64,000 nucleotides of DNA from Lumbricus rubellus (Eukaryota > Annelida > Clitellata > Crassiclitellata > Lumbricidae), in assembly GCA_945859605.1 (NCBI GenBank), contig OX243811.1, positions 33,380,419-33,444,418 of the forward strand, in the 5' to 3' direction. The notes under the pieces are model-generated. The model was not told the origin of the DNA and made no database searches. It saw only the letters and a list, made by a program, of their open reading frames with translations. A program made the position numbers and the translations under genes. Positions 1-13,239 of this stretch are shown piece after piece. Within the stretch, counting starts at the first letter, position 1. The number at the start of each line of letters is the position of its first letter.

Positions 1-90
1 TTATTTAGCGCAAATTTTATGGATGTGTGGTCAAAATGATGCTACGTGTGTCAACTCTGGACAAGTTGTTTTCGAGCACGTGCTCATGTC

Positions 91-239
91 CAGTGGCGTA
101 GCCAAAGGGGTTTGGGGGATAAACCCCCATTGGCTTAGGGAAACGCTTTTTAAAGGTTATTTGTCCTATTATAGCCTATAAGAAAAAACAAGTATCCGGC
201 CATAAAAAAAACCATCAGACATTCCTGGCTACGCCACTG
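91..239. mobile_element. hAT-type MITE
   Basis: The 149-bp unit begins CAGTGGCGTAGCCA and ends with the inverted copy TGGCTACGCCACTG. It is flanked by 8-bp direct repeats that match at 7 of 8 bases (CTCATGTC at 83-90, CTCCTGTC at 240-247). CAGTGG-type ends with 8-bp duplications are typical of non-autonomous hAT elements. There is no coding capacity. Confidence 0.75.
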
Positions 240-1497
240 CTCCTGTCAGTCACCAAGCAATATGATGTGAGGCCGGAGCGAGAGCTGGGAGGCAGAGGAC
301 AAATCGTGTGATGCATGCGCTGGATGGGACGCCTGGTCCCGAGTACAGAACCTAATTGGGAGTTTTTTCGTTCACTGCCAGCTCAAAGGCTTTAAATAGA
401 GAAATGAGTGACGACACCCCAAGTGCCACTATGGTCCTTCACTTAACTTACTACATATGTAGTTATAATTATATAATTATATAGGCTATATTATATTGTA
501 ACAGTTTGTAAGACAACACGCGTTCTTTACTACATTATGCGGAATAGAATTAATATAATGTTATTAGTTTGCAAAGGAACTTATGTTAAAATACGGGCGA
601 TGCCTGTATTACAGGGTCAATGTGTCATGGGCGGAGACTTAGGGGGGGGGACAGAGGAGGCAATGTGTGACACTTTCATTCAGTAGAAATTTGTAAGTTT
701 TCTACGGACCAACGTACTAGAGTCCGACTCTACAAATTAATATTACTTTAGAAGTCGTGTATAGGTTTTGTCTGTCTACCCACCAGGAATTCTCCTCAGA
801 GTGGCTGACATTGAAATCCCATTGGACACTGACTGCAGCATTAGTGGAGCAGATCAATGAATATACTGGTCCCAGATCACCTCAGGGCACCGCTGGTATT
901 GTATAACTATAGGGCTTCCGAAAAGTTCTAGCTGCGAGAAGCGCTTTATAGATGGTCAGATAATTAGATACAAAACAATAAATAAAATATCCTGGATAAA
1001 CTAAGACACAGATTGATCTGGTCGTCATAGCAACATCATGAGGCGTTTAATTATATTAGATTAGGATCATTAGATCTATAAATCTTTCGTTTCCTTGCTT
1101 TCAAGTTAATCTGTTTCGATCTACGTGATTTAGCATTTAGCATAAGGCTATATCCAGCGATGCACAAGATAATACACTTCGGAATTTCTAATCTTAAATT
1201 GATGAATTAGTCTTGTAATAATATTATATTTGTCCAAGACGTTTTTCAGATGATTCATTTGAGCCTCAGCAAAATAATGACTAAACGCATAGGGCTTTCA
1301 AATGCATACAAGATGGCGGTTATTGAGATATAATCTCTGGTCGGTAGATACATGTATGATGTATGATGTATGCATGATGTAGCCCATGTGCATTCTGTGC
1401 TTTATTTATATTCCATTATCTTCTTCAATCGTAGAGCAACACGAAACGTAGCCTGCTATTCAGCTAGAGAAAGAATTCTGAAGGGGTCCGATTTTGT
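240..1497. other. Non-coding, no feature seen
   Basis: AT-rich sequence with no open frame of note. A short stretch around 620-660 (GGGCGGAGACTTAGG then a G-run) resembles the end of the G-rich element type seen whole at 27905-28238, but no partner end was found. Confidence 0.5.
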
Positions 1498-1700
1498 GGG
1501 GTGCGCTGGTGTAGTGTGTATGTTCGTCACCTTGCAGCCTAAGGGTTGCAGGTTCAAATCCACCTCAAGTCGCCGTGTAGGGACCTTGGGAAAATTCTTC
1601 GTTTGCCATTGCTCAGCGCTTCGGCGTGAAACTCCAATGCAGTGTCCGCTCTGTAGTCGGGAGCGCTTCTGAGTAGGGAGCTTGAAGGGGCGCTATAATA
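1498..1700 (+). mobile_element. tRNA-derived SINE, copy 1
   Basis: The head carries RNA polymerase III promoter elements: A-box-like TGGTGTAGTGT (1507-1517) and B box GGTTCAAATCC (1551-1561). The body contains CTTCGGCGTGAAACTCC and the 3' tail contains GAGCGCTTCTGAGTAGG followed by GGCGCTATA. The same order of blocks recurs at 47611-47850 (same strand) and 11440-11648 (opposite strand), so this is a dispersed family. The A box is slightly decayed, which suggests an old copy. Confidence 0.8.
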
Positions 1701-1773
1701 TGTGCACATACATATACATACATTACGTACATAAGAATAGTTCGATATGCCCTGGCTTATAATTATATTTCGA

Positions 1774-1775
1774 TT

Positions 1776-1818
<43 letters not shown>

Positions 1819-1914
1819 GCGCGCGCGTGTGTGTGTGTGTGTAAGCGTGTGTGTAGGCGTGTGTGTGTGCGTGTGTGTGTGTGTAGGCGTGTGTGTGTAT
1901 GTGTGTAGGCGCGC

Positions 1915-1966
<52 letters not shown>

Positions 1967-1994
1967 GCGTGTGTGTGTATGTGTGTGTGTGTGA
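1774..1994. repeat. (GT)n microsatellite with GTAGGC interruptions
   Basis: About 220 bp of GT dinucleotides broken by GTAGGCGTGTGT units and (GC)n runs around 1822 and 1912-1930. Alternating purine-pyrimidine sequence of this kind can adopt Z-DNA. Open frames across it are low-complexity artefacts. Confidence 0.9.
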
Positions 1995-4555
1995 TTGCAA
2001 CTTCCATGCTTCAATGTGTTCTTTGGATAACGGACCACGGTCCACCGGTGCATGGTGAGATGGTGTGGACGTCTGGTGAGTGAGTCTCGGTAAATTCTAT
2101 ATAATTACGTGCTTTTATTACATATACCAATTTCTCTGTGCAATGCACATAGGCCGTAAAAGTCGCTCTTATACGCCGATTTTCGCCATTATTCGTGAAA
2201 TTTGTGGGCTGTCAGTGTTGGCAATTGGGGAAATGGGGATGATATCCATATAAGATGGAACTATATATAGTCCGGCAGTGCTGTACTTATACTGTTTATC
2301 AGCAAAATGGAAATTTTTGCCAATCGCTTCCGGTCAGAATATAATATATGGAACTCTATTTAAGAAATGCAACCGAGAAAGAGCTTGAGAAAGAGGGGTC
2401 TGAGGGAGTTGGAGGGGGGGGGGGTAGTAGAGCGCCACAGTCGTTTCTCGATGTCGGTATAATGGTCTCTTTTGTTGTCTATATATGAAAGCCATTCTGT
2501 AGCTGCAGTAGCAAGACTACTTCAAGCTATTGCTTCGCAACGCGTTTGGCCAAAATAATACGGACTGTAGTTACATGTAGCCTATATCACGTAGCGAATT
2601 ATATCGAAACCGTTTGACGCTGATGAAGTGCAATTTCCCCTTTTCAAACGGCGTCAGTTTACTGTGACAGAAGCACTGCATGAGTAATATGAACAAGTTG
2701 ATGCCACGTGTCACTTTTCCTTCATCTGTCAATTACCATGAGATTGTCAATTTGTCATTTTTCATTCATATAACACGTCAGCAACCTGTGTTCATATTCA
2801 GTCTGCATGGTGAATATTATTTGCTCTTGATGCAGATGTCTCGCAGGCTATCTGCCTGGGAAGCCGCCATGACATTGTGTAGGCCCCTATAAACTATAAA
2901 CTTAAAGTGTTAGCAACTTCATCCTCTTAGTCCTCTACCTTGCCGACTGGTCTTCCCACCGATAGTGTGCGGTCAATGTACTCATTGTAACTGAGTTTGC
3001 TATAGAGGACGCAGGTGGATAAGAAAGATAGAGAAATAGCCTTCTTTCCTGGTTTGCATCTATACGTACAAACCTTGGCAAAGTACTCGACTTATCTTTC
3101 TCTTCTCATGGGTCTGCTCAACACTAATGCAGCTGCAAACCACATGAACTGCAAACCATGTGAATAGTCGATGGTTGTCTAGTGTCCACGTTAGTGAAGC
3201 TTGAGCTTTAATCTTTGCCATAGTAAGATTGATTGGGAAGTCGCCGTAAATTACCTTGTTCTCTCGAATTAGCTGAATACACGTCGACGACGACGTCTCG
3301 ATTGCAGAAATCCTCGTTCAATTATGGATGTGTCTGCTGCTTTCGAAAACAAACCATGGCAGTCCAAAGTAGTAGCGCAAGATAAACAATGATCGCTTCA
3401 ACTGTTGCCTGGTGTATAGGCTATACTCTGTATTCTGCATGAACCATCGGCAACAAACCAACTCCCAAAATTTTACCTTCACGTGATGGCATAGCCTATA
3501 CCAAGATACGAATCACAACATAATTATAGGGACGGCCCGGTAGCATAACAGCAACCAGTGTCTACTCCAACTATCTTGATCTATAGACTATGTGATAGGC
3601 CTATGTCGAACTGGCATCTATCTATACCTGCTCCAAAACAAGACAGATCTTACAACTATACAATGTAGCCTATAGCATATATATGCACAGCAGTTTCACA
3701 CTTTAACCAACTAAGTCTTGTAGCCTATCGGGTTGTGCGTTACCCAATTTTTCGTATCCAGATGCTAACAATTTTAGAAATCGTCTGCATAGCAATTTCG
3801 AGAACATAATATTATTAATGGCCTAATAATGTTTCCTGCGCATTCAGTCTTACGCATACTTAGCTAGTCTACGTTGACGATAGTCGACAATAATCGTGTG
3901 GAATAGCGTGTCGCATTCGTATTTTCTGGCATTTGATGGAAAATGGCCGATTACTACTCGGCCAACGTCGCAAAGCCACGGGGAGTTTCATTCGGCTTCG
4001 CCAATAATTACTGCTAGCTGTAGTCACGGAATTCCTCGCGGAATTATGGGCAGTTCACGGACCGTTCCGTCGAGCGTCAAAACCACATTGTTTTGTAATT
4101 CTCTGCAATAGTCTGAGACCATTGTCAACGAATGAAGGGCTTTTTTATAAGCCCAATTCTGCACACGATGCGACTCGTACAAAGCACTCCACTTATCCGT
4201 ATGCAGTGTTTGCCATTTGTCCGCCAGGTCGCGCGCTGCAACGCATTGTGTGAATATCGCCGAAACTATGTCGGCTATTTGTCAATTTCTCTTCAAGCAA
4301 ATAAGTCCATTTGTAATGTATTAAAATATTTACGGGCTTGCATTGTTGGGGAAAAGTGGATTGTATAGCATAATTAATTAACATGTCTCGTAAAATTCCA
4401 TCAAGGTAAATTTCTATGCGGCTTATATATTGACTATATATTTCTATATGGCGCAGTTTTGAATTAAGACCAGTTTTATCCGTTGAAGCCGCGTGCATCA
4501 AATGCATATGGGATCAATATTAATCATCGAAATAACAACAAAAATTATCATCGAT
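1995..4555. other. Non-coding, no gene recognised
   Basis: No convincing exon, RNA gene or complete transposon was recognised. A run of G at 2415-2425 and frequent AGGCCTAT-like words are the only visible structure. Confidence 0.5.
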
Positions 4556-5230
4556 TAGGCAACAACAACAACAACAACAATAATAATAATACTAATAATA
4601 CTACTACTACTAATAACAATAATAATAATGGTCAGCGGGGGATTTGCAATAATACAGCTAGTAAATAAATAAAATAAAATTCAGCGCTACAACGCCATTG
4701 CATTTCGTGGCACTTTCACTACAGTAGGCTAACTGTTGCGGAGGACGAGGCCTGATTTTCTAAACACTCAAAAACAGCTACAAGCACAATTTTTTTACAT
4801 CCCGATGGATCCTAGGCACCTCGGGTTAAAAAAAATAGTAGTAGTAGTAATAATAATAATAATAATAACAATAATAATAATAACAACAACAACAATAAAA
4901 ATAAAATAGGGCCTTTCCAGACTGTGATTTTATACTATAGGCTGTAGTGAAGTCCCTAAGGGATCCTGTATACCACGGGACATGCATTAAAAAATAAGCT
5001 TAATAATAATAATCATCATCAACATCATAACCATCATCGTTGTCATCTTCGTCATCATCATCTTGCTCAATGCTCATCATCCCATTGTTCTCATGATCAG
5101 GCTCATCAACAACATCGAGCTTTTGCTGTCGTCATCCTACTTCCATCGCTTTTTGTAGTCATCATTGGCATCACCTTCATCGTCATCATCATCATCATCA
5201 TCATCGTCATCGTCATCATCATCAGCAGCA
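4556..5230. repeat. AAC/AAT and ATC trinucleotide repeats
   Basis: Three trinucleotide clusters: (AAC/AAT/ACT)n at 4559-4632, (AGT/AAT/AAC)n at 4836-4900 and (ATC)n-rich sequence at 5008-5230. No gene is supported. Confidence 0.85.
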
Positions 5231-5480
5231 GCATCTTCACGATTCGTTCAAGATTTGAAACTAGAGGAAGACGAAATATAGGCTGCTGGGACTAAAGACC
5301 CATTGATAAAACTGGCACCACTTTGTCGGTCGAGCTTAGAGGTGATGTGATTACGTCGGCACCTGCAAATCCCTCGCTGACCAATGCTACAATCAACAAT
5401 GCATGAAGACATTTTCTTGACCGACGAGAAGTGGACTCTGGAAAGACATTCAAAATCTCACAATCAGTTTCCAATCGAGT

Positions 5481-5817
5481 CAGTGGCGGATCCAGAACTG
5501 TTTCAGGGGGGGGGCCAAAATCTTAGATCTTGGATGGGGAAAAAATTTTGTTAGTCATCTGCAAAAAAAAATTCGGGAAAATCATACCATTTCATCCGCC
5601 AAAAAAGTTGATGACCTTTTTTTAGTCCCCAACTTGAAAACCGAACGGGGGGCCACGTCCCGTACAATTTTCCGAATAGGGGGGGGGGGCATATTCCATT
5701 ACAACCATATTCGTATTGCTAATTTCAGACCAAATGGGGGGGCCACGTCCCATGGCAGTTTTCGATGGGGGGGGGGGGGGGCCATGGCCGGATCGGCCTC
5801 TTTTGGATCCGCCCCTG
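5481..5817. mobile_element. hAT-type MITE with 8-bp TSD
   Basis: A 337-bp element with ends CAGTGGCGGATCCAGAA and TTTTGGATCCGCCCCTG. Exact 8-bp direct repeats AATCGAGT flank it at 5473-5480 and 5818-5825. The interior has several G-runs and GGCCACGTCCC-type repeats. Open frames inside are fortuitous. Confidence 0.85.
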
Positions 5818-5989
5818 AATCGAGTTGCGGATTTCAGCATCGTTTCTGAGCACGTTGCTGATGATGCCTTATGGAAATCTCGATATAACGGTCGACCATC
5901 CACGCAACGTACATGTATCTATGAGGAAGCTATCCATCAAGCTGTTGTGCCATTTATTTCGGTGGAGTTATATGCATATATTATATGTT

Positions 5990-6738
5990 TATACATGTAG
6001 GTATATATATATATATGTATATGTATATATATATATGTGTGTATTATGTATACATGTATGTATGTATGTATATACATGTATATTTATGTGTATATATGTA
6101 TATATATATGCATATATACGATCGATCTTCATTATAAGTGTTCTGTTCTTTTAAATGAACCTACTGGAGGTTTAAGAAAGAAGGAGTCTCTATAGGGATC
6201 GCTGGATAAGAGTGACAACGCAGATGAGGGAGATGAAAGAGAAGACACCCAGAGGAAAGAGGAAGCGTGTCATAATATGGAAAGGTATAAATTATAGGAA
6301 GATCAGTAAGTGGAGAAACATTTGGAAAGACGTTTACATGTATAATACGAAGAGATTAATATATGAGAGGGAAATTAGAAGAGAAGTGAGAGATTGAGAG
6401 TGATAGAGAGAGAAAAAATGAGAGAACGAGAGAAGGAGTGAGAAAGAATGAGAGTGCGAGAAACAGACAGAGATAGAAAGAATTAGAGTCACACAAACAG
6501 ACAGACAGACAGACAGATAGACAGACAAACAGACAGACAGATAGACAAAGAGGTCATTAAGGAAGGAATGAGCATGTTATACCAAGCACTGTGTGAGTGC
6601 CGTTGTAAGGCACACACGCACACACACGCACCCTCGGACAATTTAGTCGTCTATACCGAATTAATGGCGACTGTTGCAACGTTGCATCGTCAACAAACTA
6701 TATATTTGCCTCTTGCCGTCTCTCTGTCTGTCTGTTTG

Positions 6739-6820
<82 letters not shown>

Positions 6821-6830
6821 GACAAACCTG
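5990..6830. repeat. TA/TATG, GACA and (CT)n microsatellites
   Basis: TATA/TATG-rich repeats at about 5990-6120, purine-rich GAGA/GACA repeats at 6365-6545 and a (CT)n tract at about 6733-6817. No gene is seen. Confidence 0.85.
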
Positions 6831-7196
6831 CTTTCCCTCGTATATCTCGGACCTGGACCTTTCTCCGTCTATATTTTCAGCACTTGTTTGCACGTCACAG
6901 CCTATACATATACATTCCCCCGTGTCTATATTTATTATGCGCCTCTGCACTGCTGCAGACGTCGATATTATTGCGCCATGCTTCTTTGGTTGCTATTTCG
7001 TGACTTTCACGTTGCTTGTATCCTTCCGCGAGGTCAAGACTGACTCTGTGTGAAAAGTAGGAGATATATACTTCTGTCATCTTCATCGGCCCTTATACAC
7101 TGCGGCTGTATCTACAGTCTATCGCAAAACTTATCTTTCCCAAAACGCCTCTGCAAGAGCTTTAAAAGGGCGTTCTTATGGCCTAAGGCCCTAAGC

Positions 7197-7556
7197 CAGT
7201 GGTTCCCAACCTTTTTTGACCTTAGGGCCACTTTTTCTAAGTTGGAGGACAAGAGGGCCACTTTTTCTTAGTTAAAGGACATTAGGGGGCCACAATGCTA
7301 AAATTTAATTAACTAAAAGCAAATAAAATTGTTATAATTGATTCAAAATAGAATCTGTGATGTTATTTATAGAGCTAAAAATAAAATAATTTCTAATAGA
7401 CAATAATTATGTGTTCTATTTCGTCAAAATTGTCAATTTTTCATAGATTTTTGTTAATACTTTGAGAAACGAGGGCCATTTTTGAGGCCTGGCGGGCCAT
7501 TTCTTGAGGTCTGGCGGGCCACTTTTGGCCCGCGGGCCACGGGTTGGGAACCGCTG
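7197..7556. mobile_element. hAT-type MITE with exact 8-bp TSD
   Basis: A 360-bp element with ends CAGTGGTTCCCAACC and GGTTGGGAACCGCTG. It is bounded by exact 8-bp repeats CCCTAAGC (7189-7196 and 7557-7564). Internal GGGCCACTTTTTCT repeats form subterminal direct and inverted copies. It has no coding capacity and is presumably mobilised by a hAT transposase. Confidence 0.9.
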
Positions 7557-7594
7557 CCCTAAGCCATAGGTATACCTACGGCAAATGATCTAGC

Positions 7595-9410
7595 CAGTGG
7601 CGTAACAACTGAACCGGGGGCCCGTGGACATTCTCAGCTTGGGGACCCCTGTTCATTAACGGACTAAACAGTGAAAACAATTAGGCCTAGATGGCTATTT
7701 TAAAACAATCGCGTATATATAATTATTATATCTGAAGCAATTTTGGTAGCGCAATTATAGTGTAGGCCTACTAGTGAGTTTTCGTAAAGTTTCGCTTTAC
7801 GAATGTCAGTAGGCTATTAAACGCTGCCATCAATAGGCTAATCCATGCATTGTTAAGGCACATTAATGGTTCAATGCAAAACAAGGAAACGGTTCCACAA
7901 CTGGTCTACAGACAACACGTCTAACACACACGAGTCTTAGGCTACTTCGTGAATATGTCTATTCTAGCCTTACTGTTGGCAAAAGCGTCTACCAAGTCAT
8001 CAATATTCAATTGTTTTGCACTTTGGTTTTCGATTGCAAAGACAGAAAGACCCTTAAGCCTGTCCTGTGAAATATATAGTTGACCTAAGATAAGTCTTTA
8101 TTATTTTCAATTTTGGGAAGAAACCCTCTGCACTGGCGACGGTGACTGGGTGGTGACAAAGAGCACACGTACAGGCAGTGGCCAATTCAAGTATTGATGA
8201 CAGGATGTGATAGCTAGAAGAACCTGGAGGTAGTGACACTTTTCTCACCTAGCCTATATAATTATAGTAATGCTCTTTTTCTCCTTGGAAGTTGTCGGCA
8301 CTTCGGAACAAATTGGACTAACATCGACTTCCTCCTCTGCATTCTCCGCTATAGCTGCAGCAGCTGCATGAATATCGGTACTTGGAATGTGCATCTTAAA
8401 AACGATTTGATGGAGGGAGAAATGACCACGGCAGCCTCAATTTTTCGATTTTTCTCTGCTCGTTTCTGACTGCCAGAACTGTATACGTGCGTTTCATGGC
8501 ATTCATCTTATTTGGTGATTATTTTCGTTAAGCAGGGCCGTAGCAACAATGAACGTGGCCCCCTCCGAGCATAATGTCCTCGAAATTTCTGACGACTTTC
8601 TTTAGTCATCCGGCCAAAATCTCTGGAAAATTTCATCAATTCGTCGTCCGAAAAAGTTGACGACCTTTTTTTAGTTGTTTCATTTATTTTTTGGCACTTT
8701 CAGGGGCCCCTTCCTTGCGGGAGCCCCCTTCGGTCGGAGGGTACGGAGGGCGGTCGCTACACCTCTGCGTTTAGGCACCGTAATAGGGATGATCCAGATA
8801 AAAGTAAATGAAGGAATGCAGTGGCTGTTATTATGAGCGCGAAGGAATGAACACTGCAATGTGCAGTGTGTATCAGTCACTTCAATGCTTGACTCGTATA
8901 GAGACATTGACATTGACAGAGACAAAGACAGGTACACAACACACAATGCACACACACACTGAGTGAGAGAGAGTGAGATAGGCAGACAGATAGACACACA
9001 CAGTGTCACACACAGACAGCAAGAATTAGGAGCCGAAAAGAAAGCAGATACTATTTCAAGCATATTTCCTTAATGGATGAACGTATACCCTATTACCCTA
9101 ACGGTAGACCCCGCCCCTAACGTAGGCTACAACTAAGTGTTGATGTCTACTACGGGTCAAATGCTCTCACATCCGATGACCCATACAGTCCCGACAGACA
9201 CGACACATCACACATGCGTATCATTTATCATATCCGTCGTATCCAGGCTAGGTCTATATTATGGTCAGACTCTACAATCTCAAACTAACTATAAAACAAA
9301 GAACTCTGAAAAAGTACATGGAACTTTTTAATAAATAAGCTCTGGGGCCCTTTGGAGCTCGGGGGCCCTTGGATTTTGTCCACCTTCGTTACATGGTTGT
9401 TACGCCACTG
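7595..9410. mobile_element. hAT transposon, degenerate, with exact 8-bp TSD
   Basis: The 1.8-kb element has CAGTGGCGTAACAAC at its left end and GTTGTTACGCCACTG at its right end. It is flanked by exact 8-bp direct repeats GATCTAGC (7587-7594 and 9411-9418). The minus strand carries remnants of a hAT transposase. A G/C-rich patch at about 8535-8770 resembles other MITE interiors in this window and may be nested. At 1.8 kb it is too short and eroded to be autonomous. Confidence 0.85.
7940..8250 (-). pseudogene. hAT transposase remnant, C-terminal dimerisation region
   Basis: Translated on the minus strand this reads as the C-terminal hATC-like region. It includes CHHPVTVASAEGFFPKLKII, then KTYLRSTI, and in a neighbouring frame RLKGLSVFAIEN with NIDDLVDAFA. 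The pattern of a Pro-Val-Thr-Val-Ala-Ser-Ala-Glu block, a lysine-rich helix and an LRS/ERL segment is the usual end of hAT transposases. Frame changes and stops break it and no DDE core was found, so it cannot make an enzyme. It fits the hAT ends around it. The family is inferred by eye, without a search. Confidence 0.65.
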
Positions 9411-9418
9411 GATCTAGC

Positions 9419-9980
9419 TATACTGCATAGCATGAACTTGTCAGTAACTGCCAGATCAAGGTGACACTAAATTATACGACATCGCGACATTTGCAATTAT
9501 CTCGATTTGCTGACTGAAGGCAGGCACGGACCGGAACATTCAGGGAAAAATCATGCCACGAACATAATTATTCTGAGCAACGCAACGAACAGTGCAGAGC
9601 TTTTTTACGAGGATATTTGCTCTGTCTTGACCCGGTGTATTACCGCCATTTCTATCTTGACATTTTGCTATTTTTCTTGCCTGCAGTATGCATCAGCTTA
9701 TCATTGACAATATTATAGCGTCCTGAAATAGTGTGAAATAGAGGTTTAAAATAGCCTGTCTTCTTCGTGTTTCCCTTGTGTTTGCGATGGCATTAATTTT
9801 GTATACAGCATGCATTGTGTAACCCTGTCACATCTCGTATGAGTCGCAACAAATCAGGGTGAGTAATGTGTAGGTCTACATGTATACCAGTCCTTTGTGT
9901 TTCGTATTAGTTCGAAGAACCGAACGCTGACAACTCGTCTTCCCTTCAGATTGATCACATTTTCTCTGTAGAAGGATATA
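9419..9980. other. Non-coding, no feature seen
   Basis: No exon, RNA gene or transposon end was recognised. Confidence 0.5.
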
Positions 9981-10190
9981 CAGTACATACATACATACAT
10001 ACATACTTGTACATACATACGTAAATGCATACATACATGCATGCATACATACATACATACATACATACATACATACATACATACATACATACATACATAC
10101 ATACATACATACATACATACATACATACATACATACATACATACATACATACATACATACATACATACATACATACATACATACATACAT

Positions 10191-10225
<35 letters not shown>

Positions 10226-10373
10226 TACATACATACATACATACATACATACATACATACATACATACATACATACATGCATGCATGCATGCATGGATGC
10301 ATGGATGCATGGATGCATACATACATACATACATACATACATACATACATACATACATACATACATACATACA

Positions 10374-10402
<29 letters not shown>
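9981..10402. repeat. (TACA)n microsatellite, about 420 bp
   Basis: Nearly pure tetranucleotide tract with an internal (CA)n block near 10206-10225 and a (TGCA)/(TGGATGCA) block near 10277-10316. It reads open in several frames only because the repeat lacks stop codons. Confidence 0.95.
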
Positions 10403-10407
<5 letters not shown>

Positions 10408-10689
10408 CCAATGTATGTATGAATGTTATTATCATTGACACGCCTCAGCAGTTTCAACTTCTTCAATTATATCATCTTGACGAAATCCAAGGTTCGAACT
10501 ATTATCACTAATTCGAATACTTCTGCGCTGAGCAGTGAGCAATCGTTGAATGTCATTTATGATGATCGTAGGGATGGAAACTCAGAATTGACGACTTTAC
10601 AGAGTGACAAATGTTTTGCTTCTGCTCAGCAGAATAACTATTCGGTCAACGTTTCGCAAATAACGGCGTTCGTCTATCATGCGCTGCCA

Positions 10690-11198
10690 CCACCGAGACC
10701 CGAGCAGAGCCGAGACCCGAGCAGAGCCGAGCCGAACCGAACCGAGCCGAGTGCGCTGTTGCGGCGAAATCACGCCGTGGTATATTGATATAATTCGGTG
10801 ATGGAGACTTGCCGACTCTCTGCAGCGGGGCGTTGTGCTTCGAGAGGAAGAGCCCTTGGCGACCGATAAAGCACCCGGCTGGTGTATACAGACGACGACT
10901 GCATACATACACACATGGACACACGCACATGGACACACGCACACACATGGACACACACATGGACACACACACATGGACACACGCACATGGACACACACAC
11001 ATGGACACACGCACATGGACACACACACATGAACACACGCACATGGACACACGCACATGGACACACACACATGGACACACGCACACGCAGACGCAAGTCG
11101 ATGGGGTCCCGACGTGGCAAGGGAATTTGAAGACGATTTTGTTGCCACATACATAACTATGAGAACCGGACTAATGGTGTTTGCAGGACTGCGGACCA

Positions 11199-11257
<59 letters not shown>

Positions 11258-11266
11258 ACACATACC
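10690..11266. repeat. GAGCC-rich, CACATGGACACACGCA minisatellite and (CA)n
   Basis: A short GCCGAGACCCGAGCAGA-type repeat at 10700-10755 precedes an imperfect 16-20 bp minisatellite of ACACATGGACACACGC at about 10908-11090. A (CA)n tract follows at about 11200-11266. The histidine/threonine-rich or cysteine/valine-rich frames are repeat artefacts. Confidence 0.9.
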
Positions 11267-11439
11267 GCACAGGATGATTCTAGTATTGCATGCATCGCTT
11301 TTCTATAATTCGTCCATATCTTGCATGCATTGAAAGTCGTAGACATTCCGATCTTGCATGCATGGCTGATGAATTGCAATCCAGTAGAATAATTCTAATC
11401 TTGAACACTGTACCTTTGTATGTATGCGTAATGAGGACT

Positions 11440-11648
11440 TATTATAGCGCCTTTCAAGATCTGCTCAGATGCGCTCCCGACTACAGCGCATAAACTGAAT
11501 CGGAATTTCACGCCGAAGCGCACGAGCAATTGCCAGTTAAGGACTTGCTCAGGTCCCTACTGGGCGACTTGGCTCACTTGAGGTGGCTTCGAATCCTCAA
11601 CCTACCGGCTCCAAGGCACCGAACATACCCCTACATCACCGTGCCCAC
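11440..11648 (-). mobile_element. tRNA-derived SINE, copy 2 (inverted)
   Basis: On the minus strand this has the same layout as the copies at 1498 and 47611: an A-box-like GGTGATGTAGGG, a B-box-like GGATTCGAAGCC (complement of 11585-11596), the GCTTCGGCGTGAAATTCC body motif, and a 3' tail with GGGAGCGCATCTGAGCAG and GGCGCTATAAT. It is more diverged than the other two copies. Confidence 0.75.
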
Positions 11649-12643
11649 ATTTGTGATTGCAATCCTAATGTAGATACTCGACCATGCATCCATAGCTTTT
11701 TGATTTATTTTCCTACGATATCGTGTTAATGTTTATCTTGCATCCATAACTTTCGATTTAAATGATCCTCCGAATTCACTTCGATTCTATGTGCAATTAT
11801 GCATGACTTCCTGCATGGGTTATAGTCTTACGGTTTAAGTCCGATCTTGCATGCACGCGTGGCTTTAAGTCTTAATCCATACACATGCACGTCATACCAA
11901 TCTTCTATCATGCTTGACTCTTCGGTTGTTGTCCTGCGGAATCATCCTGCATGAGCGTGCATCACTTTGGACTATAGCCATAACAAATCATCCTGATCTT
12001 GCACGCGCGCTTTGAAACTTTTGCAAAACATGTAAAATATATGAAACTCCCAAGATAAGCGACCATCGTTATAAAATTATAAAGCATTTAAACACCAAGA
12101 TATTTACACACCAAGATATTTACACGAGTAAACTTTAACTAGGCCTATAGGCTATAGGCTATCCGCTGCTTCTAACTGTAAATATTTACATTCGTATTAA
12201 GAGTTGATTTCCTATTTGAATTTCACTTAAAACCAGAGTTTTTTTAACGTGCAGTTGTACACAAAATTTGCAGTTCTAAATGGATTTGTGCAGTAGTAGA
12301 AGCACTTCTGTACATTTAAAACTAGCAAAAAGTGGTCATTGTCCTCCGATTGGAAGTAATTAACCATGGAGGATGGGAAAGGAAGGAAGGAGTTGTGCAG
12401 TTCTAAAAATTCCTTAAAACCAGCACTGCTTAAAACAGAATTTTTTTATCTTGTTTAATTCACGCAGGAAACAACAATGTATGCATACATACACAGGTGT
12501 TCATTTTTTAGGTTCCTTTGGCCTGTAGATGTAGCAATATATTTACAAATACACACGCGTTATTTTATTTTTATAATTCAAAAGTTTAACGTCGCCCTAT
12601 GACATCAACGGCCGTTGACGACAATATAGAAAATATACAATTA
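11649..12643. other. Non-coding, TTGCATGCAT-rich
   Basis: No gene seen. The left half has scattered CTTGCATGCAT words spaced irregularly from 11280 to 12005, which may be a decayed minisatellite. Confidence 0.45.
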
Positions 12644-12806
12644 ATATACATACATACATACATACATACATACATACATACATACATACATACATACATA
12701 CATACATACATACATACATACATACATACATACATACATACATACATACATACATACATGCATACATACATACATACATACATACATACATACATGCATG
12801 CATACA
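12644..12806. repeat. (TACA)n microsatellite, about 160 bp
   Basis: Pure TACA repeat with a few TGCA variants near 12759 and 12793-12803. Confidence 0.95.
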
Positions 12807-13239
12807 TGGCTACGTTACATGCAAGAACAGAGAAACTGAATGTCTGGTCTGTAACGGTCGAGTGGGCTCTTCTTCAGTTTCTCTCTGGGGCTGAGACTAC
12901 AATGTAATGTTGGGCGAGAGAGCCGTTATCTACGGTGTGCGATGATGTCTAGGCCCATCCTCCTCCAGGCCGTCCTATACATTGTTCCTCATTCCTCTCC
13001 TTTTCCTTTCCTGTTTCTCCTTTCCACCTTATCCGTTCAGTTCTACTTCCGGTCCATTTCTGCATTCGCTTCAATGGCGAAACGGAACAATGGCGCAGAT
13101 TACAATTAATCCTAATCGCCCGAATGGCGATGGGACCGCGATGGAATAAATCTCGTCTGCTGGGTCCAGACCCCCCACCCACCAACCCACCCACCCTCCG
13201 CTTTCACACTTTGTCTTACATGCAACCCAGAAACGTGAC

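Noticed and set aside
9854..10511. Long MYVC or HTYI repeat proteins in several frames
   Set aside because: They are translations of a (TACA)n microsatellite that has no stop codons in any frame.
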